A DNA stretch of 64,000 nucleotides from an uncultured Microbacteriaceae bacterium (GCA_947487835.1 CANKXX010000007.1:186001-250000); one strand, 5' to 3'. Counted from the first letter of the stretch, positions 49,942 through 61,699 are shown. A program made the numbers and translations. The notes: generated from the sequence alone by a model not told the origin.

Positions 49942-50955
49942 ATGGGTGTCACGCGCAAGTGGATCTTCCCGATCCTTCGGCTGATCATTTTCGGCGCCAT
50001 CGCGGCGGCACTGGTCAAGCTCGCATTCTTCGGCGGCGCGACCGCGACCACGGACCCGGCGGTGCCGACCGGGGAGATCACCCAGGCCGAGGTAGCGGTC
50101 ACCACCGGCACGATCGTGAACGACATCGTCGTGGAGGGCACCATCGCGGCGGACCCGACGGTGCCGGTCCGCGCGACGCTCGCCGGCCAGGTCTCCGAGC
50201 TCCTCCTCGGCCAGGGCGCGACGGTCGCCGAAGGCGACCCGATCCTGCGGATCAGGCAGGAGACGCCGGTCGATCCGGTTGTCGCGGAGGACGGGACGGT
50301 CACCCAGCCGAAGCCCAAGGTGCGGGTCGAGACCGTCTACGCGCCGATCGCCGGCGTCGTGGGTTCGCTCCCCGTGCTGGAGGACCAGGAGGTGTCGGTC
50401 GGCGACAGCCTCGGCTCCGTCGCCCCCTCCACGTTCTCGGCCACCGGCACGCTGACGGCCGAGCAGCAGTACCGGCTGGTCAGCCAGCCCGCGGACGCCA
50501 CCGTCACCATCCCCGGCGGTCCCGCGCCGTTCACCTGCCCCGGCCTCACTGTGTCGAACGGCGGCCCGGCCGAAGGGGAGGAGGACCCGTTCGCGGGAGC
50601 GGAGGGCGGAGGCGCTCCTGCTGCGGGCGGCACCACGGTCGCGTGCGCTATCCCGGCGGAGGTCCGGGTGTTCAACGGCCTTGCCGCGAGCATCACCATC
50701 GCCGCGGGCGAGGCGGCGGACGTGCTCACCCTTCCCACGACCGCCGTGGAGGGGCTCTCCGAGAACGGCAACGTCTGGCTCGTCTCGCCCGAGGGCGGCG
50801 AGCCGGAGAAGCGCCCGGTCCGCATCGGGCTCAACGACGGCGTGTCCGTGCAGATCGTCGACGGGCTCGCCGAGGGCGACATGGTGCTCCAGTTCGTGCC
50901 GGGAGCGCCGGCGCCCGTCGAGGGCGAGGACGGCTTCGTCGGGTTCAGCGGATGA
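49942..50955 (+). CDS. HlyD/MacA-like periplasmic adaptor of an ABC exporter
   Basis: 337 residues. One N-terminal membrane helix (about 7-31) is followed by a MacA-type adaptor: a biotinyl-lipoyl half (GTIAADPTVPVRATLAGQVSELLLGQG), the second half (VYAPIAGVVGSLPVLEDQEV) and a membrane-proximal beta-domain ending VRIGLNDGVSVQIVDGLAEGD. The alpha-hairpin of Gram-negative homologues is replaced by a short loop. A Cys pair (TCPGLT and VACAIP) may form a disulfide. ATG chosen after AAAGGCGG; the in-frame GTG at 49894 overlaps the promoter. Followed directly by the ABC ATPase and permease. Confidence 0.9.
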   Translation: MGVTRKWIFPILRLIIFGAIAAALVKLAFFGGATATTDPAVPTGEITQAEVAVTTGTIVNDIVVEGTIAADPTVPVRATLAGQVSELLLGQGATVAEGDPILRIRQETPVDPVVAEDGTVTQPKPKVRVETVYAPIAGVVGSLPVLEDQEVSVGDSLGSVAPSTFSATGTLTAEQQYRLVSQPADATVTIPGGPAPFTCPGLTVSNGGPAEGEEDPFAGAEGGGAPAAGGTTVACAIPAEVRVFNGLAASITIAAGEAADVLTLPTTAVEGLSENGNVWLVSPEGGEPEKRPVRIGLNDGVSVQIVDGLAEGDMVLQFVPGAPAPVEGEDGFVGFSG

Positions 50956-51656
50956 GCCTCGTCCGCCTCGAGGGCGTGACCCGCACCATCCCGCTCCCGG
51001 ACGCGCCCCCGCTCACCATCCTCACCGGCGTCGACCTCGAGGTGAACGCCGGGGACCACATCTCCATCGTCGGTCGCTCCGGCTCCGGCAAGTCCACCCT
51101 GCTCAACATCCTCGGCCTGCTCGACGCCCCCACGACCGGACGCATCCTGCTCGGCGACACGGACGTGTCGACGCTGTCGTCGGCGGCCCGCGACCGCGCC
51201 CGCGGACGCGACATCGGGTTCATCTTCCAGCAGTTCAACCTGCTCTCCGGCCGCAGCGCGCTGGAGAACGTGATGACCCCGCTGCTGTACGCGAGCGGAC
51301 GGCAGTTCTGGCGCCGTTCGGCGATCGCGGCAGAGATGCTCGACCGCGTCGGGCTCGGCCACCGGCTCAGCACCATGCCGGAGAAGCTCTCGGGCGGCGA
51401 GCAGCAGCGCGTCGCCATCGCGCGCGCCCTCGTGCGCTCGCCGCGGATCATCCTCGCCGACGAGCCGACCGGCGCGCTCGACGTCGAGACGGGCGAGACC
51501 GTCATGGGACTGCTCGACGAGGTGGCGAGGACCGCGGGGTCCGCCCTGGTCACGATCACCCACGACCCGCACGTCGCGGCGCTGGCCGAGCGGCACTACC
51601 GGCTCGACCGCGGCGTGCTCATCACGACCGGCGCGGGCGCGGAGGTCTCGGCATGA
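50952..51656 (+). CDS. ABC transporter ATP-binding protein (MacB/LolD type)
   Basis: 234 residues. Walker A GRSGSGKSTLL, Q-loop FIFQQFNLL, signature LSGGEQQRVAIARAL, Walker B ILADEPTGALD and the H-loop ITHD are all in place. It powers the adjacent permease and belongs to the MacB/LolD branch. The ATG overlaps the adaptor stop. The module adaptor-ATPase-permease would export a peptide, antibiotic or lipid; which one is unknown. Confidence 0.96.
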   Translation: MSLVRLEGVTRTIPLPDAPPLTILTGVDLEVNAGDHISIVGRSGSGKSTLLNILGLLDAPTTGRILLGDTDVSTLSSAARDRARGRDIGFIFQQFNLLSGRSALENVMTPLLYASGRQFWRRSAIAAEMLDRVGLGHRLSTMPEKLSGGEQQRVAIARALVRSPRIILADEPTGALDVETGETVMGLLDEVARTAGSALVTITHDPHVAALAERHYRLDRGVLITTGAGAEVSA

Positions 51657-52873
51657 GGAACGCGGCGACGGGCTTCGTCGGGGCCGTCGTCGAGGCCTGG
51701 GCGGAGCTGCGCATCCATCGCACGCGCGTGCTGCTCTCCCTCGTCGGCGTCGCGGTCGCCGTCTGCGCCATCACCTCCGTCGTCGGCCTTGGCGCCGTGG
51801 CCGAGCAGGCGCAGCGGGAGTTCTCCGAGCGCGGGGGAGGCCGTCCGGCGACGCTGACCATCTCGTCGTTCGCCCCCGACACCGGCATGCCCGCGCCCTA
51901 CGCGGAGACGAGGGACGCCTACGCCGAGGCGCTCGATCGGTACGGGGTCACCTACTCGAGCACCGTGCTCTACACCGGGATCCGTGCGCAGTTCCCCGAC
52001 GGGGTGCGCGACGTCAGCCTGACGGTGGTGGACGCCGACTACGGCACCATGCACCGCGTCCCCGTGGAGCAGGGGCGCTGGTTCGCGGATGCCGACGCGG
52101 CACGACTGGCGCCCGCGCTCGTGGTGAACGAGGCGTTCCTCGTCGCGCTCGGCGGGGTGGAGCTCGCCGCCAACCCCACGGTCTCGCTCGTCGGCGCGCA
52201 GGACACCACCGCCGTCGTCACGGGCGTGGTGCCCGACAACTATCCGGAGGAGGGCCCGACGGCCTACATTCTCCTCGACGCATACGAGCGTGTCGCCGGT
52301 CCGGAGGAGGTCGCCCTGGGGCAGCCGTCCCTGGAGGCGTGGGTGCCGCCGGAGATCTCCGACGAGCTGTCCGAGCGGCTGCGCACCGACATCGCGTCCG
52401 CGCTCGGCGACGGGGTCGAGGTCTCCGTCAACCGCAACGACTTCGCCGCCTTCGGGGAGGACCCGTTCCTCCCGATCAAGCTGCTCGTGGGCGGCGTCGC
52501 CGCTCTCGTCCTGCTGCTCGGCGCCCTCGGACTCGTGAACATCTCGCTCGTCACCGTGCGCCAGCGCATCCGCGAGATCGGGGTGCGCCGCAGCTTCGGG
52601 GCGACGACCGGCCGCGTCTTCTTCGCCGTGCTCATGGAGAGTGTCGTCGCGACCATGGCCGCCGGTGTCGTCGGCGTGCTCGCGGCGGTGGCCATCGTGA
52701 AGAGCCCCTTCGTCACGGATGCGCTCGGCCAGGGTGTCGTGGACCTGCCGCCGTTCCCGCTCGACGCGGCCATCCTCGGCCTCGCCGCGTCGCTCTTCGT
52801 CGGCGCGCTCGCCGGGCTGCTGCCCGCCATCGTCGCGGTGCGGGTGAAGGTCATCGATGCCATCCGGTACTGA
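51653..52873 (+). CDS. MacB-like ABC transporter permease
   Basis: 406 residues with one N-terminal membrane helix (about 25-47), a large extracytoplasmic MacB core domain (about 50-280) and three C-terminal helices, the FtsX fold. RQRIREIGVRRSFGAT in the cytoplasmic loop couples to the ATPase. The ATG overlaps the ATPase stop (ATGA). It completes the three-gene exporter begun at 49942. Confidence 0.95.
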   Translation: MRNAATGFVGAVVEAWAELRIHRTRVLLSLVGVAVAVCAITSVVGLGAVAEQAQREFSERGGGRPATLTISSFAPDTGMPAPYAETRDAYAEALDRYGVTYSSTVLYTGIRAQFPDGVRDVSLTVVDADYGTMHRVPVEQGRWFADADAARLAPALVVNEAFLVALGGVELAANPTVSLVGAQDTTAVVTGVVPDNYPEEGPTAYILLDAYERVAGPEEVALGQPSLEAWVPPEISDELSERLRTDIASALGDGVEVSVNRNDFAAFGEDPFLPIKLLVGGVAALVLLLGALGLVNISLVTVRQRIREIGVRRSFGATTGRVFFAVLMESVVATMAAGVVGVLAAVAIVKSPFVTDALGQGVVDLPPFPLDAAILGLAASLFVGALAGLLPAIVAVRVKVIDAIRY

Positions 52874-52927
52874 CCGGCTGAAACAGACACCCGAGCCCCC
52901 TTGCCGGCCCGCGGCGGAGCGGGAAGG

Positions 52928-52933
52928 TACCGT
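52928..52933 (+). promoter_or_regulatory. Leaderless-type -10 box of ftsK
   Basis: TACCGT lies 6 nt before the ATG at 52940. Confidence 0.5.
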
Positions 52934-52939
52934 AAGGGA

Positions 52940-55780
52940 ATGGCCACGAGCACCAAGTCGACCGGCCGCGCCCGGGCGTCGCAGGGGCGCGGCACCGCGT
53001 CGCCCGTCGCGAAGTCCTCGCGCGGCACCACAGAGACGACCGGACGCGGGTCATCCTCCGGCGCCCCGCAGAAGACCGTGAAGTACCCGGCGGCGGAGGA
53101 GCCCCAGGAGGGCGGCCTGCTGTCCCGCGGCTGGATGGGCCTCGCCCACCTCACCGGCGGGGCCGCGCGCGCGCTCGGCCCGGAGAAGCTGAGCAAGGAG
53201 GACAGGCGGGACGGCTTCCCGTTCTTCCTCATCGTGCTCGCCGTGATCGGCGCCGTCGTCGAGTGGTTCAACCCGACCGATGCCGTGGCGATCGCGCTCG
53301 ACGCCTACACGTTCGGCGGGCTGTTCGGCCGGGTGGCCTTCGCCCTGCCGGTCATCCTGTTCCTCTTCGCGCTCTGGCTATTCCGGCACCCCTCGACGAC
53401 CGACGACAACGGCCGCATCGGCATCGGCCTCGGCCTGCTGCTCGTGACCGTCTCGGGCCTCTGCCACCTCACCGGCGGGCAGCCCGACCCGAGCGAGGGC
53501 ATGATCGTGCTGGCCACCGCGGGCGGCGTGCTCGGCTGGATCCTCGCCGCGCCCCTCACCGTCCTGCTGACCCAGTACGGCGCGGGCGTCGTGATCGCGA
53601 TCCTGCTCGTGCTCTCCCTGTTCATCGTCACGAAGACCCCGCCGAACCGCGTGGGCCCGCGCCTGCGCGAGCTCTACGGCTACCTCTTCGGCACGACGGA
53701 CGCCGAGACGGACCGGGGCGGCAAGGATTCCCGCAGGGACGCGGGCAAGGACGGCGACGACGACGACGACGAGGACTCCGAGGGTCAGCTGCCCTGGTGG
53801 CGCCGCAACAAGTCGCAGCGCGAGGACGACCCGGCCTACGACAGCCCGGTGCTGGCGCCGTCGGCGACCAGCCCGACCGAGATCCTCGACCGGACGCCGG
53901 ACCCGGAGGAGGCCACGAAGCCGCTCCCCGGCCAGTTCGACACGGAGGTGCTCGGCGACCTGCTGCACCCCGATCAGATGCCGCCGGCCTCCTCGAGGAG
54001 GAAGAGCGCGTCCCCGGTGCCCGGCCCCGTCACCGCGCCGAGCCCGACGAGCATCCTGGACGACGACAGCATGTCGGCCACGGACGAGCTGCCCGGCTTC
54101 GAGGGTGGCGACTTCGACGAGGACGTGGCCACGCCCACGTCGGACGCGCCCGTCGCGCCCTACCGCCTGCCGTCGCCCGCCGCCCTTTCCGCGGGCACTC
54201 CGGCGAAGGCGCGCTCCGCCGTGAACGACGAGGTCGTGCGGGCGATCACCGAGGTGCTCACCAACTTCTCGGTCGACGCGACGGTCACCGGCTTCTCCCG
54301 CGGCCCGACCGTCACCCGGTACGAGCTCGAGGTCGGACCGGGCACGAAGGTCGAGCGCGTCACCGCGCTCGCCAAGAACATCAGCTACGCCGTCGCGAGC
54401 AACGAGGTGCGCATCCTCTCGCCCATCCCGGGCAAGAGCGCCATCGGCATCGAGATCCCCAACACGGACCGCGAGATCGTCTCCCTCGGCGACGTGCTGC
54501 GCTCCTCGGTCGCGACGAGCAGCTCGCACCCCATGACCATCGGCGTGGGCAAGGACGTCGAGGGCGGCTTCGTCGTCGCGAACCTCGCCAAGATGCCGCA
54601 CCTCCTGGTCGCCGGTTCCACCGGCTCCGGAAAGTCCAGCTTCGTCAACTCGATGATCACGAGCCTGCTCATGCGGGCCAAGCCGTCCGACGTGCGCATG
54701 GTGCTCATCGACCCGAAGCGCGTGGAGCTCACCATCTACGCGGGCGTCCCGCACCTGATCACGCCCATCATCACGAACCCCAAGAAGGCGGCGGAAGCGC
54801 TGCAGTGGGTCGTGAAGGAGATGGACATGCGGTACGACGACCTGGCCAGCTTCGGCTTCCGGCACATCGACGACTTCAACAAGGCCGTGGTCAACGACGA
54901 GATCGTGCTGCCCGCCGGCAGCCAGCGCAAGCTGAAGCCGTACCCCTACCTCCTCGTCGTGGTCGACGAGCTCGCCGACCTCATGATGGTCGCGCCGCGC
55001 GACGTAGAGGACTCGATCGTGCGCATCACGCAGCTCGCCCGCGCGTCCGGCATCCACCTCGTGCTCGCCACTCAGCGGCCCTCCGTCGACGTCGTGACCG
55101 GCCTCATCAAGGCCAACGTGCCGAGCCGCCTCGCCTTCGCGGTGAGCAGCATGACCGACTCGCGGGTCATCCTCGACCAGCCCGGCGCGGACAAGCTCAT
55201 CGGCCAGGGCGATGCCCTGTTCCTGCCCATGGGCGCCTCGAAGGCCATCCGGGTGCAGGGCGCGTGGGTGAACGAGAGCGAGGTCGTCAAGGTCGTCGAG
55301 CACGTCACCCGGCAGGCGCAGCCGGAATACCGGCCCGACGTCGCGGCGACCGTGGAGCGCAAGGAGATCGACGCCGACATCGGCGACGACCTCGACCTGC
55401 TGCTGCAGGCCACGGAGCTCGTCGTCAGCACCCAGTTCGGGTCGACCTCCATGCTGCAGCGGAAGCTCCGCGTCGGCTTCGCGAAGGCGGGCCGCCTGAT
55501 GGACCTGCTCGAGTCGCGCGAGGTCGTCGGTCCGTCCGAGGGCTCGAAGGCGCGCGACGTGCTCGTCGCCGCCGAGCAGCTGCCCGCGGTCCTGGCCCGG
55601 ATGCGGGGCGAGGAGCCCGCGGCGTCCGCCCCCCGGACCGCGTCTCCCGTGACCGCGCAGCCGGACGCGGACGAGGACGACCGGTACTCCGCCGACCCGC
55701 TCGAGAAGGACTACTCCGGATACGATGAGGAGGAGGGCTCCTCGGACGAGGACGCCTGGGGGCTGACCGGCAGGGAGTGA
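52940..55780 (+). CDS. ftsK: DNA translocase FtsK
   Basis: 946 residues. An N-terminal membrane domain of four or five helices (about 90-240) is followed by an acidic/Pro-rich linker, then the RecA-like motor with Walker [10 protein letters not shown] (559-567), Walker [12 protein letters not shown] and the C-terminal winged-helix gamma domain ([20 protein letters not shown]). It pumps DNA at the division septum so chromosomes segregate. The start ATG follows TACCGT by 6 nt. The stop overlaps the pgsA GTG, and the ftsK-pgsA-cinA order is conserved in actinobacteria. Confidence 0.97.
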   Translation: MATSTKSTGRARASQGRGTASPVAKSSRGTTETTGRGSSSGAPQKTVKYPAAEEPQEGGLLSRGWMGLAHLTGGAARALGPEKLSKEDRRDGFPFFLIVLAVIGAVVEWFNPTDAVAIALDAYTFGGLFGRVAFALPVILFLFALWLFRHPSTTDDNGRIGIGLGLLLVTVSGLCHLTGGQPDPSEGMIVLATAGGVLGWILAAPLTVLLTQYGAGVVIAILLVLSLFIVTKTPPNRVGPRLRELYGYLFGTTDAETDRGGKDSRRDAGKDGDDDDDEDSEGQLPWWRRNKSQREDDPAYDSPVLAPSATSPTEILDRTPDPEEATKPLPGQFDTEVLGDLLHPDQMPPASSRRKSASPVPGPVTAPSPTSILDDDSMSATDELPGFEGGDFDEDVATPTSDAPVAPYRLPSPAALSAGTPAKARSAVNDEVVRAITEVLTNFSVDATVTGFSRGPTVTRYELEVGPGTKVERVTALAKNISYAVASNEVRILSPIPGKSAIGIEIPNTDREIVSLGDVLRSSVATSSSHPMTIGVGKDVEGGFVVANLAKMPHLLVAGSTGSGKSSFVNSMITSLLMRAKPSDVRMVLIDPKRVELTIYAGVPHLITPIITNPKKAAEALQWVVKEMDMRYDDLASFGFRHIDDFNKAVVNDEIVLPAGSQRKLKPYPYLLVVVDELADLMMVAPRDVEDSIVRITQLARASGIHLVLATQRPSVDVVTGLIKANVPSRLAFAVSSMTDSRVILDQPGADKLIGQGDALFLPMGASKAIRVQGAWVNESEVVKVVEHVTRQAQPEYRPDVAATVERKEIDADIGDDLDLLLQATELVVSTQFGSTSMLQRKLRVGFAKAGRLMDLLESREVVGPSEGSKARDVLVAAEQLPAVLARMRGEEPAASAPRTASPVTAQPDADEDDRYSADPLEKDYSGYDEEEGSSDEDAWGLTGRE

Positions 55781-56448
55781 TCGGCGTGCCGAAGAGCACC
55801 GTGCAGAGGGATGGCGCACCGGCGCGCACCCCGTCCGCTCTCGGCGGTTCGCTGCGAGGGCGTTTCATCAGCAGGGGCGACACCCCCGCGAGCAACGCGA
55901 ACCTCGCCAACGTCATCACGGTGGTCCGCATCCTGCTGGCGCCGCTGTTCATCGCCCTCCTGCTCGCGGACGACTCCGCGGACGGCGCTCTGCGCTACAT
56001 CGCCGCCGCCCTGTTCATCGTGGCCATCGCCACGGACGGGGTCGACGGCGCGATCGCCCGGGGCCGGAACCTGGTGACCGACGCGGGCAAGCTGCTCGAC
56101 CCGATCGCCGACAAGGTGCTGATCGGCAGTGCCCTCGTCTCGCTCTCCCTGCTGGGCGAGCTGCCCTGGTGGGTCACCATCGTCATCATGGTGCGCGAGA
56201 TCGGCATCACGGTGTACCGCTTCGCCGTGCTGAGCGACCGGGTCATCCCGGCCTCGCGCGGCGGCAAGCTCAAGACCATCGCCCAGTCGGTCGCGATCTC
56301 CCTCGCCCTCGTGCCGCTGTGGTCCCTCCTCGGCCCCTGGGTGCACGTGCTCAACACCGGCGTCATGTCGGTCGCCGTCCTGCTCACCGTGGTCACCGGC
56401 ATCGACTACGTCGTGCAGGCGGTGCGGCACAACAGGACCCCGCGATGA
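55777..56448 (+). CDS. pgsA: CDP-diacylglycerol-glycerol-3-phosphate 3-phosphatidyltransferase
   Basis: 223 residues, five or six membrane segments. The CDP-alcohol phosphotransferase motif is fully visible: [20 protein letters not shown] followed by LDPIADK, with the four metal-binding Asp. It makes phosphatidylglycerolphosphate for membrane lipids. The GTG overlaps the ftsK stop; a second GTG nine bases on ([10 protein letters not shown]) is possible. The N-terminal 40 residues are a polar extension. Confidence 0.93.
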   Translation: MIGVPKSTVQRDGAPARTPSALGGSLRGRFISRGDTPASNANLANVITVVRILLAPLFIALLLADDSADGALRYIAAALFIVAIATDGVDGAIARGRNLVTDAGKLLDPIADKVLIGSALVSLSLLGELPWWVTIVIMVREIGITVYRFAVLSDRVIPASRGGKLKTIAQSVAISLALVPLWSLLGPWVHVLNTGVMSVAVLLTVVTGIDYVVQAVRHNRTPR

Positions 56449-57029
56449 CGGCCGAGGAGGAGGTCGTGCGCGACGCGGCCGGCACGGACCGGTCGGAGGA
56501 GACGGGCGGCCCGAGCGTCCACGGCGTCTCCGTCGACGGCCTCGCGATCGAGCTGATCGCCGAGCTGACCGCGCGCGGCCTCAGCGTCGCCGTGGCGGAG
56601 TCCCTGACCGGTGGGCTGCTGACGGCGAAGCTCATCGACCCGCCCGGCGCCTCCGCCGTGGTCTGGGGCGGCGTCGTCGCCTACAACACGGAGCTGAAGC
56701 ACAGCCTCCTCGGCGTCGACTCGTACGTGCTCGCCGCCCACGGGGCGGTCCACCCCGACGTCGCCGGGCGCATGGCGGTGGGGGTGCGCGAGCACTGCAG
56801 GGTGTCGGGCCGACCCGCCGACATCGGCATCGCGACCACGGGCGCGGCCGGTCCGGACCCGCAGGACGGCCAGCCCGCGGGAACGGTGTTCGTGGGTATC
56901 TCGACGCCCGCGGGCACGAGGGTCACGCGCCTGGCGCTCTCCGGCGACCGCAGCGAGATCCGCAACACCACCGTCTACGAGGCCCTCCTCCTTCTCAAGA
57001 ACGCGGTGGACGTCCTCGGGAACAAATGA
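56445..57029 (+). CDS. cinA: CinA family nicotinamide-nucleotide amidohydrolase
   Basis: 194 residues, the stand-alone C-terminal (PncC) domain without the molybdopterin-binding half of full CinA. It deamidates NMN to NaMN in NAD recycling. AVAESLTGGLLTAKLIDPPG (about 50-69), YNTELKHSLLGV and IATTGAAGPDPQDGQPAGTV are the diagnostic blocks. The N-terminal 30 residues are polar and variable. The ATG overlaps the pgsA stop. Confidence 0.93.
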   Translation: MTAEEEVVRDAAGTDRSEETGGPSVHGVSVDGLAIELIAELTARGLSVAVAESLTGGLLTAKLIDPPGASAVVWGGVVAYNTELKHSLLGVDSYVLAAHGAVHPDVAGRMAVGVREHCRVSGRPADIGIATTGAAGPDPQDGQPAGTVFVGISTPAGTRVTRLALSGDRSEIRNTTVYEALLLLKNAVDVLGNK

Positions 57030-57169
57030 CCGCGACGCGCAGTTGTTACAAGCGGGTTCACAAGCAAACCCCCAGTGTGAATGGTTAGATTGGCGCAATC
57101 GGTGGTTGTAACGTTGTCCATCCGTATCCGCCGGCTTTCGCAGGCGCACAGGCATTGAAGGAGGGTCCA

Positions 57170-57478
57170 GTGGTACTAGTTCGTCAGGAAATTGGCGATG
57201 TTCTCCGGGACTTCCGCCTGCAGAAGGGACGCACGCTCCGCCAGGTCGCAAGCAAGGCGAGCGTTGCACTCGGTTACCTCAGCGAGGTGGAGCGCGGCCA
57301 GAAAGAGGCCTCGTCGGAGATCCTCGCCTCGGTCGCCGATGCTCTCGACACCCCGATCTCCGTGATCATGCGCGAGGTCGGAGATCGACTTGCAGTGATC
57401 GAGGGTCTCAACCCCATCCCGGACACCATCCCGGATGAGTTCGTCGCAGACCTGGATGCAGATCTCGTCACCCGGTGA
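57170..57478 (+). CDS. clgR: XRE-type helix-turn-helix regulator, ClgR-like
   Basis: 102 residues. The HTH covers about 8-60: IGDVLRDFRLQKGRTLRQVA, then LGYLSEVERGQKEASSEIL. It matches ClgR, the actinobacterial activator of clp protease and other stress genes, usually encoded between cinA and recA. AAGGAGGG precedes the GTG at 57170. The upstream gap (57030-57169) has a TAGATT -10 candidate at about 57086, so it has its own promoter. A terminator follows the stop. Confidence 0.9.
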   Translation: MVLVRQEIGDVLRDFRLQKGRTLRQVASKASVALGYLSEVERGQKEASSEILASVADALDTPISVIMREVGDRLAVIEGLNPIPDTIPDEFVADLDADLVTR

Positions 57479-57489
57479 CGGATAACCGC

Positions 57490-57519
57490 CGAACGCCCCG
57501 CTGATGCGGGGCGTTTCGT
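57490..57519 (+). terminator. Rho-independent terminator after clgR
   Basis: AACGCCCCGC (57492-57501) pairs with GCGGGGCGTT (57506-57515) and is followed by TCGTCGTT. Confidence 0.85.
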
Positions 57520-57539
57520 CGTTAAGCGCATCCCCGGGC

Positions 57540-57545
57540 TACCGT
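57540..57545 (+). promoter_or_regulatory. Leaderless-type -10 box of the DUF3046 gene
   Basis: TACCGT lies 6 nt before the ATG at 57552. Confidence 0.5.
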
Positions 57546-57551
57546 GGACGG

Positions 57552-57776
57552 ATGCGATTGAGCGAGTTCCGGCGGGCCGTGGCCGACGAGTTCGGCCAGG
57601 GGTACGGGCAGGTGCTGCTGCACGACCTCGTCCTCGCCGAGCTCGGCGGGCGCACGCCCGAGGCGGCCCTCGCGGCCGGCGTGCGGGCGAAGGACGTGTG
57701 GCTCGCGCTGTGCCGCGCCATGGACGTCCCGGAGTCGCGCCGGCACGGCGCCGGCCTGGCCGACCCCAAGAAGTAG
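57552..57776 (+). CDS. DUF3046 domain protein
   Basis: 74 residues, typical for DUF3046: MRLSEFRRAVADEFG at the N-terminus and VRAKDVWLALCRAMDVPESR near the end. These small proteins of unknown function lie next to recA in nearly all actinobacteria, including here. No motif suggests a catalytic role. It probably acts in the cytoplasm. Confidence 0.9.
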   Translation: MRLSEFRRAVADEFGQGYGQVLLHDLVLAELGGRTPEAALAAGVRAKDVWLALCRAMDVPESRRHGAGLADPKK

Positions 57777-57832
57777 GACGTCCGCGGCCGGGACCCGGAC
57801 GCGAATCCGCCCGCGACACGCCCGCGGGCCTC

Positions 57833-57848
57833 TCGAATACACCTTCGA
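57833..57848. promoter_or_regulatory. LexA (SOS) box of recA
   Basis: TCGAATACACCTTCGA fits the actinobacterial SOS palindrome (TCGAAC-N4-GTTCGA) in its TCGAA/TTCGA ends. It lies 8 bp before a -10-like TACCCT (57856-57861), where LexA would block the promoter. The leader from there to the recA ATG is about 195 nt. Confidence 0.7.
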
Positions 57849-58062
57849 GGCTTGATACCCTCGTACTCAGGTCCAATCGAAGACGAGTTGTACACAGATG
57901 GCGCCCCGCCGGGAGGAATGTCGGTGGCTCTGCCTAGCGTGCTCTTCATCAGGCGTTGAGCCAGCAACAGCCTTGTCGAACGGTTCGGTCCCGCTACAGG
58001 CGGTCCGGATTTTGAGCGTCGACAGCCTATAGGCGCGACACGTTCCATCGAAGGAGAATCCC

Positions 58063-59144
<1,082 letters not shown>

Positions 59145-59148
<4 letters not shown>

Positions 59149-60002
59149 GCCGGATCGACGGACACGGAACGGATAGGTCACGGGACATGGTGCGTTTTCC
59201 TCCCGCCAGCGACCGGGAGGACGGCGGCCTCGCTCCCGTGACCTATCTCCGTGGCGCGAACCGCGGCGGTGCCGACGACCCGGCGGCGCCGAACGGCGCG
59301 GCGGCCCAGTCCGGCTGGGCCCCGTCCGACCAGGACGGGTCCGAGCAGGCTGAGCCTGGGCAGGGTGGGCTTGGGCAGGACAGCTCCGATCAGGAGCGGC
59401 GGCGGAGCGAGGGTCTCGCGCGCATCACCGCCCATGTCGCGACCGACGATCGGACGGGCGACCGGAAGGCCGGCGCGCCCGCGGCCCACTCGGAGCCCGA
59501 GGCCGAGGCTGAGGCTCCGCTGCAGGACATCGAGACGGTGTCCATGCGCGCCCTCACCCGCCGCGGCATGTCACGGTGGGAGCTCGGTGATCTCCTCGCC
59601 CGGCGTGAGTACGACATCGAGGCCATCGAGGCCGAGCTCGACCGGCTGCAGCGCGTCGACCTGCTCGATGACGCGGCGCTGGCCGAGACCGTCGTACGCA
59701 CCAAGCACGAGCGCAAGGGCCTGGGTCGCAACGCCCTCGCCCGTGAGTTGGCTCAGCGGCACATCGACCCCGCCGTGATCGACGAGGCGGTCTCCGCCAT
59801 CGACGACGAGGACGAGCAGGCGATGGCCACCGAGATGGCCGTCAAGCGCGCCCGCCAGTTCTCGTCGCTCGACGCGGCCACCGCCGAGCGGCGGCTCACC
59901 GGATACCTGATGCGGCGCGGGTACTCCTCGTCGATCGTGCGCGAGGCCACCCGGGTCGCGCTCGCCGGTCACGGCCGGGGCTCGGGAGTGCGCTTCCGCT
60001 GA
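59145..60002 (+). CDS. recX: Regulatory protein RecX with long N-terminal extension
   Basis: 285 residues; the RecX fold is the C-terminal 160 or so ([28 protein letters not shown]-like [20 protein letters not shown], and [19 protein letters not shown]). It binds RecA and moderates its activity. The first 115 residues are acidic and Gly/Gln-rich and look disordered. The GTG overlaps the recA stop (GTGA); an ATG at 59187 ([12 protein letters not shown]) is an alternative start. Confidence 0.92.
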
Positions 60003-60081
60003 TCCCGCGGCCTGATCTCGTGGCTTGGCCTCGGGCACAGCGGCCGACACCGCCGGAACGCCGACCTAAACTAGACGCACC

Positions 60082-61683
60082 ATGAGCCAGACCGCCTCCC
60101 TGACGCCGCCGACGCCCATCCTCGCGTCGCCGGCCGCCCTCGACGCCGCAGGGCGTCCGCGCACCTACGAGGTGCGCACCTACGGCTGCCAGATGAACGT
60201 GCACGACTCGGAGCGTCTGAGCGGCTCGCTCGAGGCCGCCGGGTACGTGCCGGCCGACGGCGCCGAGGCCGACATCGTCGTCATCAACACCTGCGCGGTC
60301 CGCGAGAACGCCGACAACAAGCTGTACGGCAACCTCGGTCACCTCGCCGCCGTGAAGAAGCGCCACGAGGGGATGCAGATCGCGGTCGGCGGCTGCCTGG
60401 CGCAGAAGGACAAGAACGTCATCCTCGAGCGCGCGCCGTGGGTCGACGTCGTGTTCGGCACGCACAACGTGGGCTCGCTCCCGCGCCTGCTCGAACGTGC
60501 CCGGCACAACGCCGAGGCCGAGATCGAGATCCTCGAGTCGCTCGAGACCTTCCCCTCGACCCTGCCGACGAAGCGCGACTCCGTGCACAGCGGCTGGGTC
60601 TCCATCTCCGTCGGCTGCAACAACACCTGCACCTTCTGCATCGTCCCGGCCCTCCGCGGCAAGGAGAAGGACCGCCGACCGGGCGACGTGCTCGCCGAGA
60701 TCCAGGCGCTCGTCGACGACGGCGCGATCGAGGTGACGCTGCTCGGGCAGAACGTCAACTCCTACGGAGTCGAGTTCGGCGACCGGCAGGCGTTCAGCAA
60801 GCTGCTGCGCGCGGCCGGCCGCATCGAGGGTCTCGAGCGCGTGCGGTTCACCAGCCCCCACCCCGCGGCGTTCACCGACGACGTGATCGACGCCATGGCG
60901 GAGACGCCGAACGTGATGCCGCAGCTGCACATGCCGCTGCAGTCCGGTTCCGATCGTGTGCTGAAGGCCATGCGCCGGTCCTACCGTTCGGCCAAGTTCC
61001 TCGGGATCCTGGACCGCGTGCGCGAGAAGATCCCGAACGCCGCCATCAGCACGGACATCATCGTGGGCTTCCCCGGCGAGACCGAGGAGGACTTCGAGGA
61101 CACGCTGCGCGTCGTCGAGCTGGCCCGGTTCGCCTCGGCCTTCACCTTCCAGTACTCGATCCGGCCCGGCACCCCTGCCGCGACCATGCCCGACCAGATC
61201 CCGAAGGCCGTCGTGCAGGAGCGCTACGAGCGCCTCGTCGCCCTCCAGGACCGCATCTCCGCGGAGGAGAACGCGAAGCTCGTCGGCACGAGCGTGAACC
61301 TGCTCGTCACGACGGAGGGGCGCAAAGACGCCGAGCGGCACCGCCTGAGCGGCCGCGCGGAGGACTCCCGGCTCGTGCACTTCGACGTGCCCGCGGGCTC
61401 GCCGGAGCCCCGCCCCGGTGACGTCGTGACCGTGACCGTCAGCCAGGCGGCTCCGTTCCACCTGATCGCCGACTCGTCGAACGGGGCGCCACTGACGGTG
61501 CGCCGCACCCGGGCGGGCGACGCCTGGGACCGCGCCCAGGCGGAGTCGTGCGCCGTGCCGGCACACGGCGGCGGGGCGTCCGACGCCGGGCCGTCCGTGA
61601 ACCTCGGCCTGCCCACCCTGCGCGTCGGAGCGCGGCCCGTCATCACGGTGCCGATCTACGACTCCGCCGACGGCCGGCGCTGA
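60082..61683 (+). CDS. miaB: tRNA-2-methylthio-N6-dimethylallyladenosine synthase
   Basis: 533 residues. The N-terminal UPF0004 Cys residues are Cys36 (TYGCQMN), Cys71 (NTCAVREN) and Cys105 (GGCLAQK) for the auxiliary cluster. The radical-SAM motif is Cys179, Cys183 and Cys186 ([12 protein letters not shown]). A TRAM domain follows (about 390-455) and a further 80-residue tail is longer than usual. It adds the methylthio group to A37 made by MiaA, whose gene follows. TAAACT lies 9 nt before the ATG. Confidence 0.96.
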   Translation: MSQTASLTPPTPILASPAALDAAGRPRTYEVRTYGCQMNVHDSERLSGSLEAAGYVPADGAEADIVVINTCAVRENADNKLYGNLGHLAAVKKRHEGMQIAVGGCLAQKDKNVILERAPWVDVVFGTHNVGSLPRLLERARHNAEAEIEILESLETFPSTLPTKRDSVHSGWVSISVGCNNTCTFCIVPALRGKEKDRRPGDVLAEIQALVDDGAIEVTLLGQNVNSYGVEFGDRQAFSKLLRAAGRIEGLERVRFTSPHPAAFTDDVIDAMAETPNVMPQLHMPLQSGSDRVLKAMRRSYRSAKFLGILDRVREKIPNAAISTDIIVGFPGETEEDFEDTLRVVELARFASAFTFQYSIRPGTPAATMPDQIPKAVVQERYERLVALQDRISAEENAKLVGTSVNLLVTTEGRKDAERHRLSGRAEDSRLVHFDVPAGSPEPRPGDVVTVTVSQAAPFHLIADSSNGAPLTVRRTRAGDAWDRAQAESCAVPAHGGGASDAGPSVNLGLPTLRVGARPVITVPIYDSADGRR

Positions 61684-61699
61684 CGCCCGCGAGGCTCCC

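Noticed and set aside
53378-55819. An 813-residue minus-strand frame
   Set aside because: Antisense shadow of ftsK without any recognisable domain.
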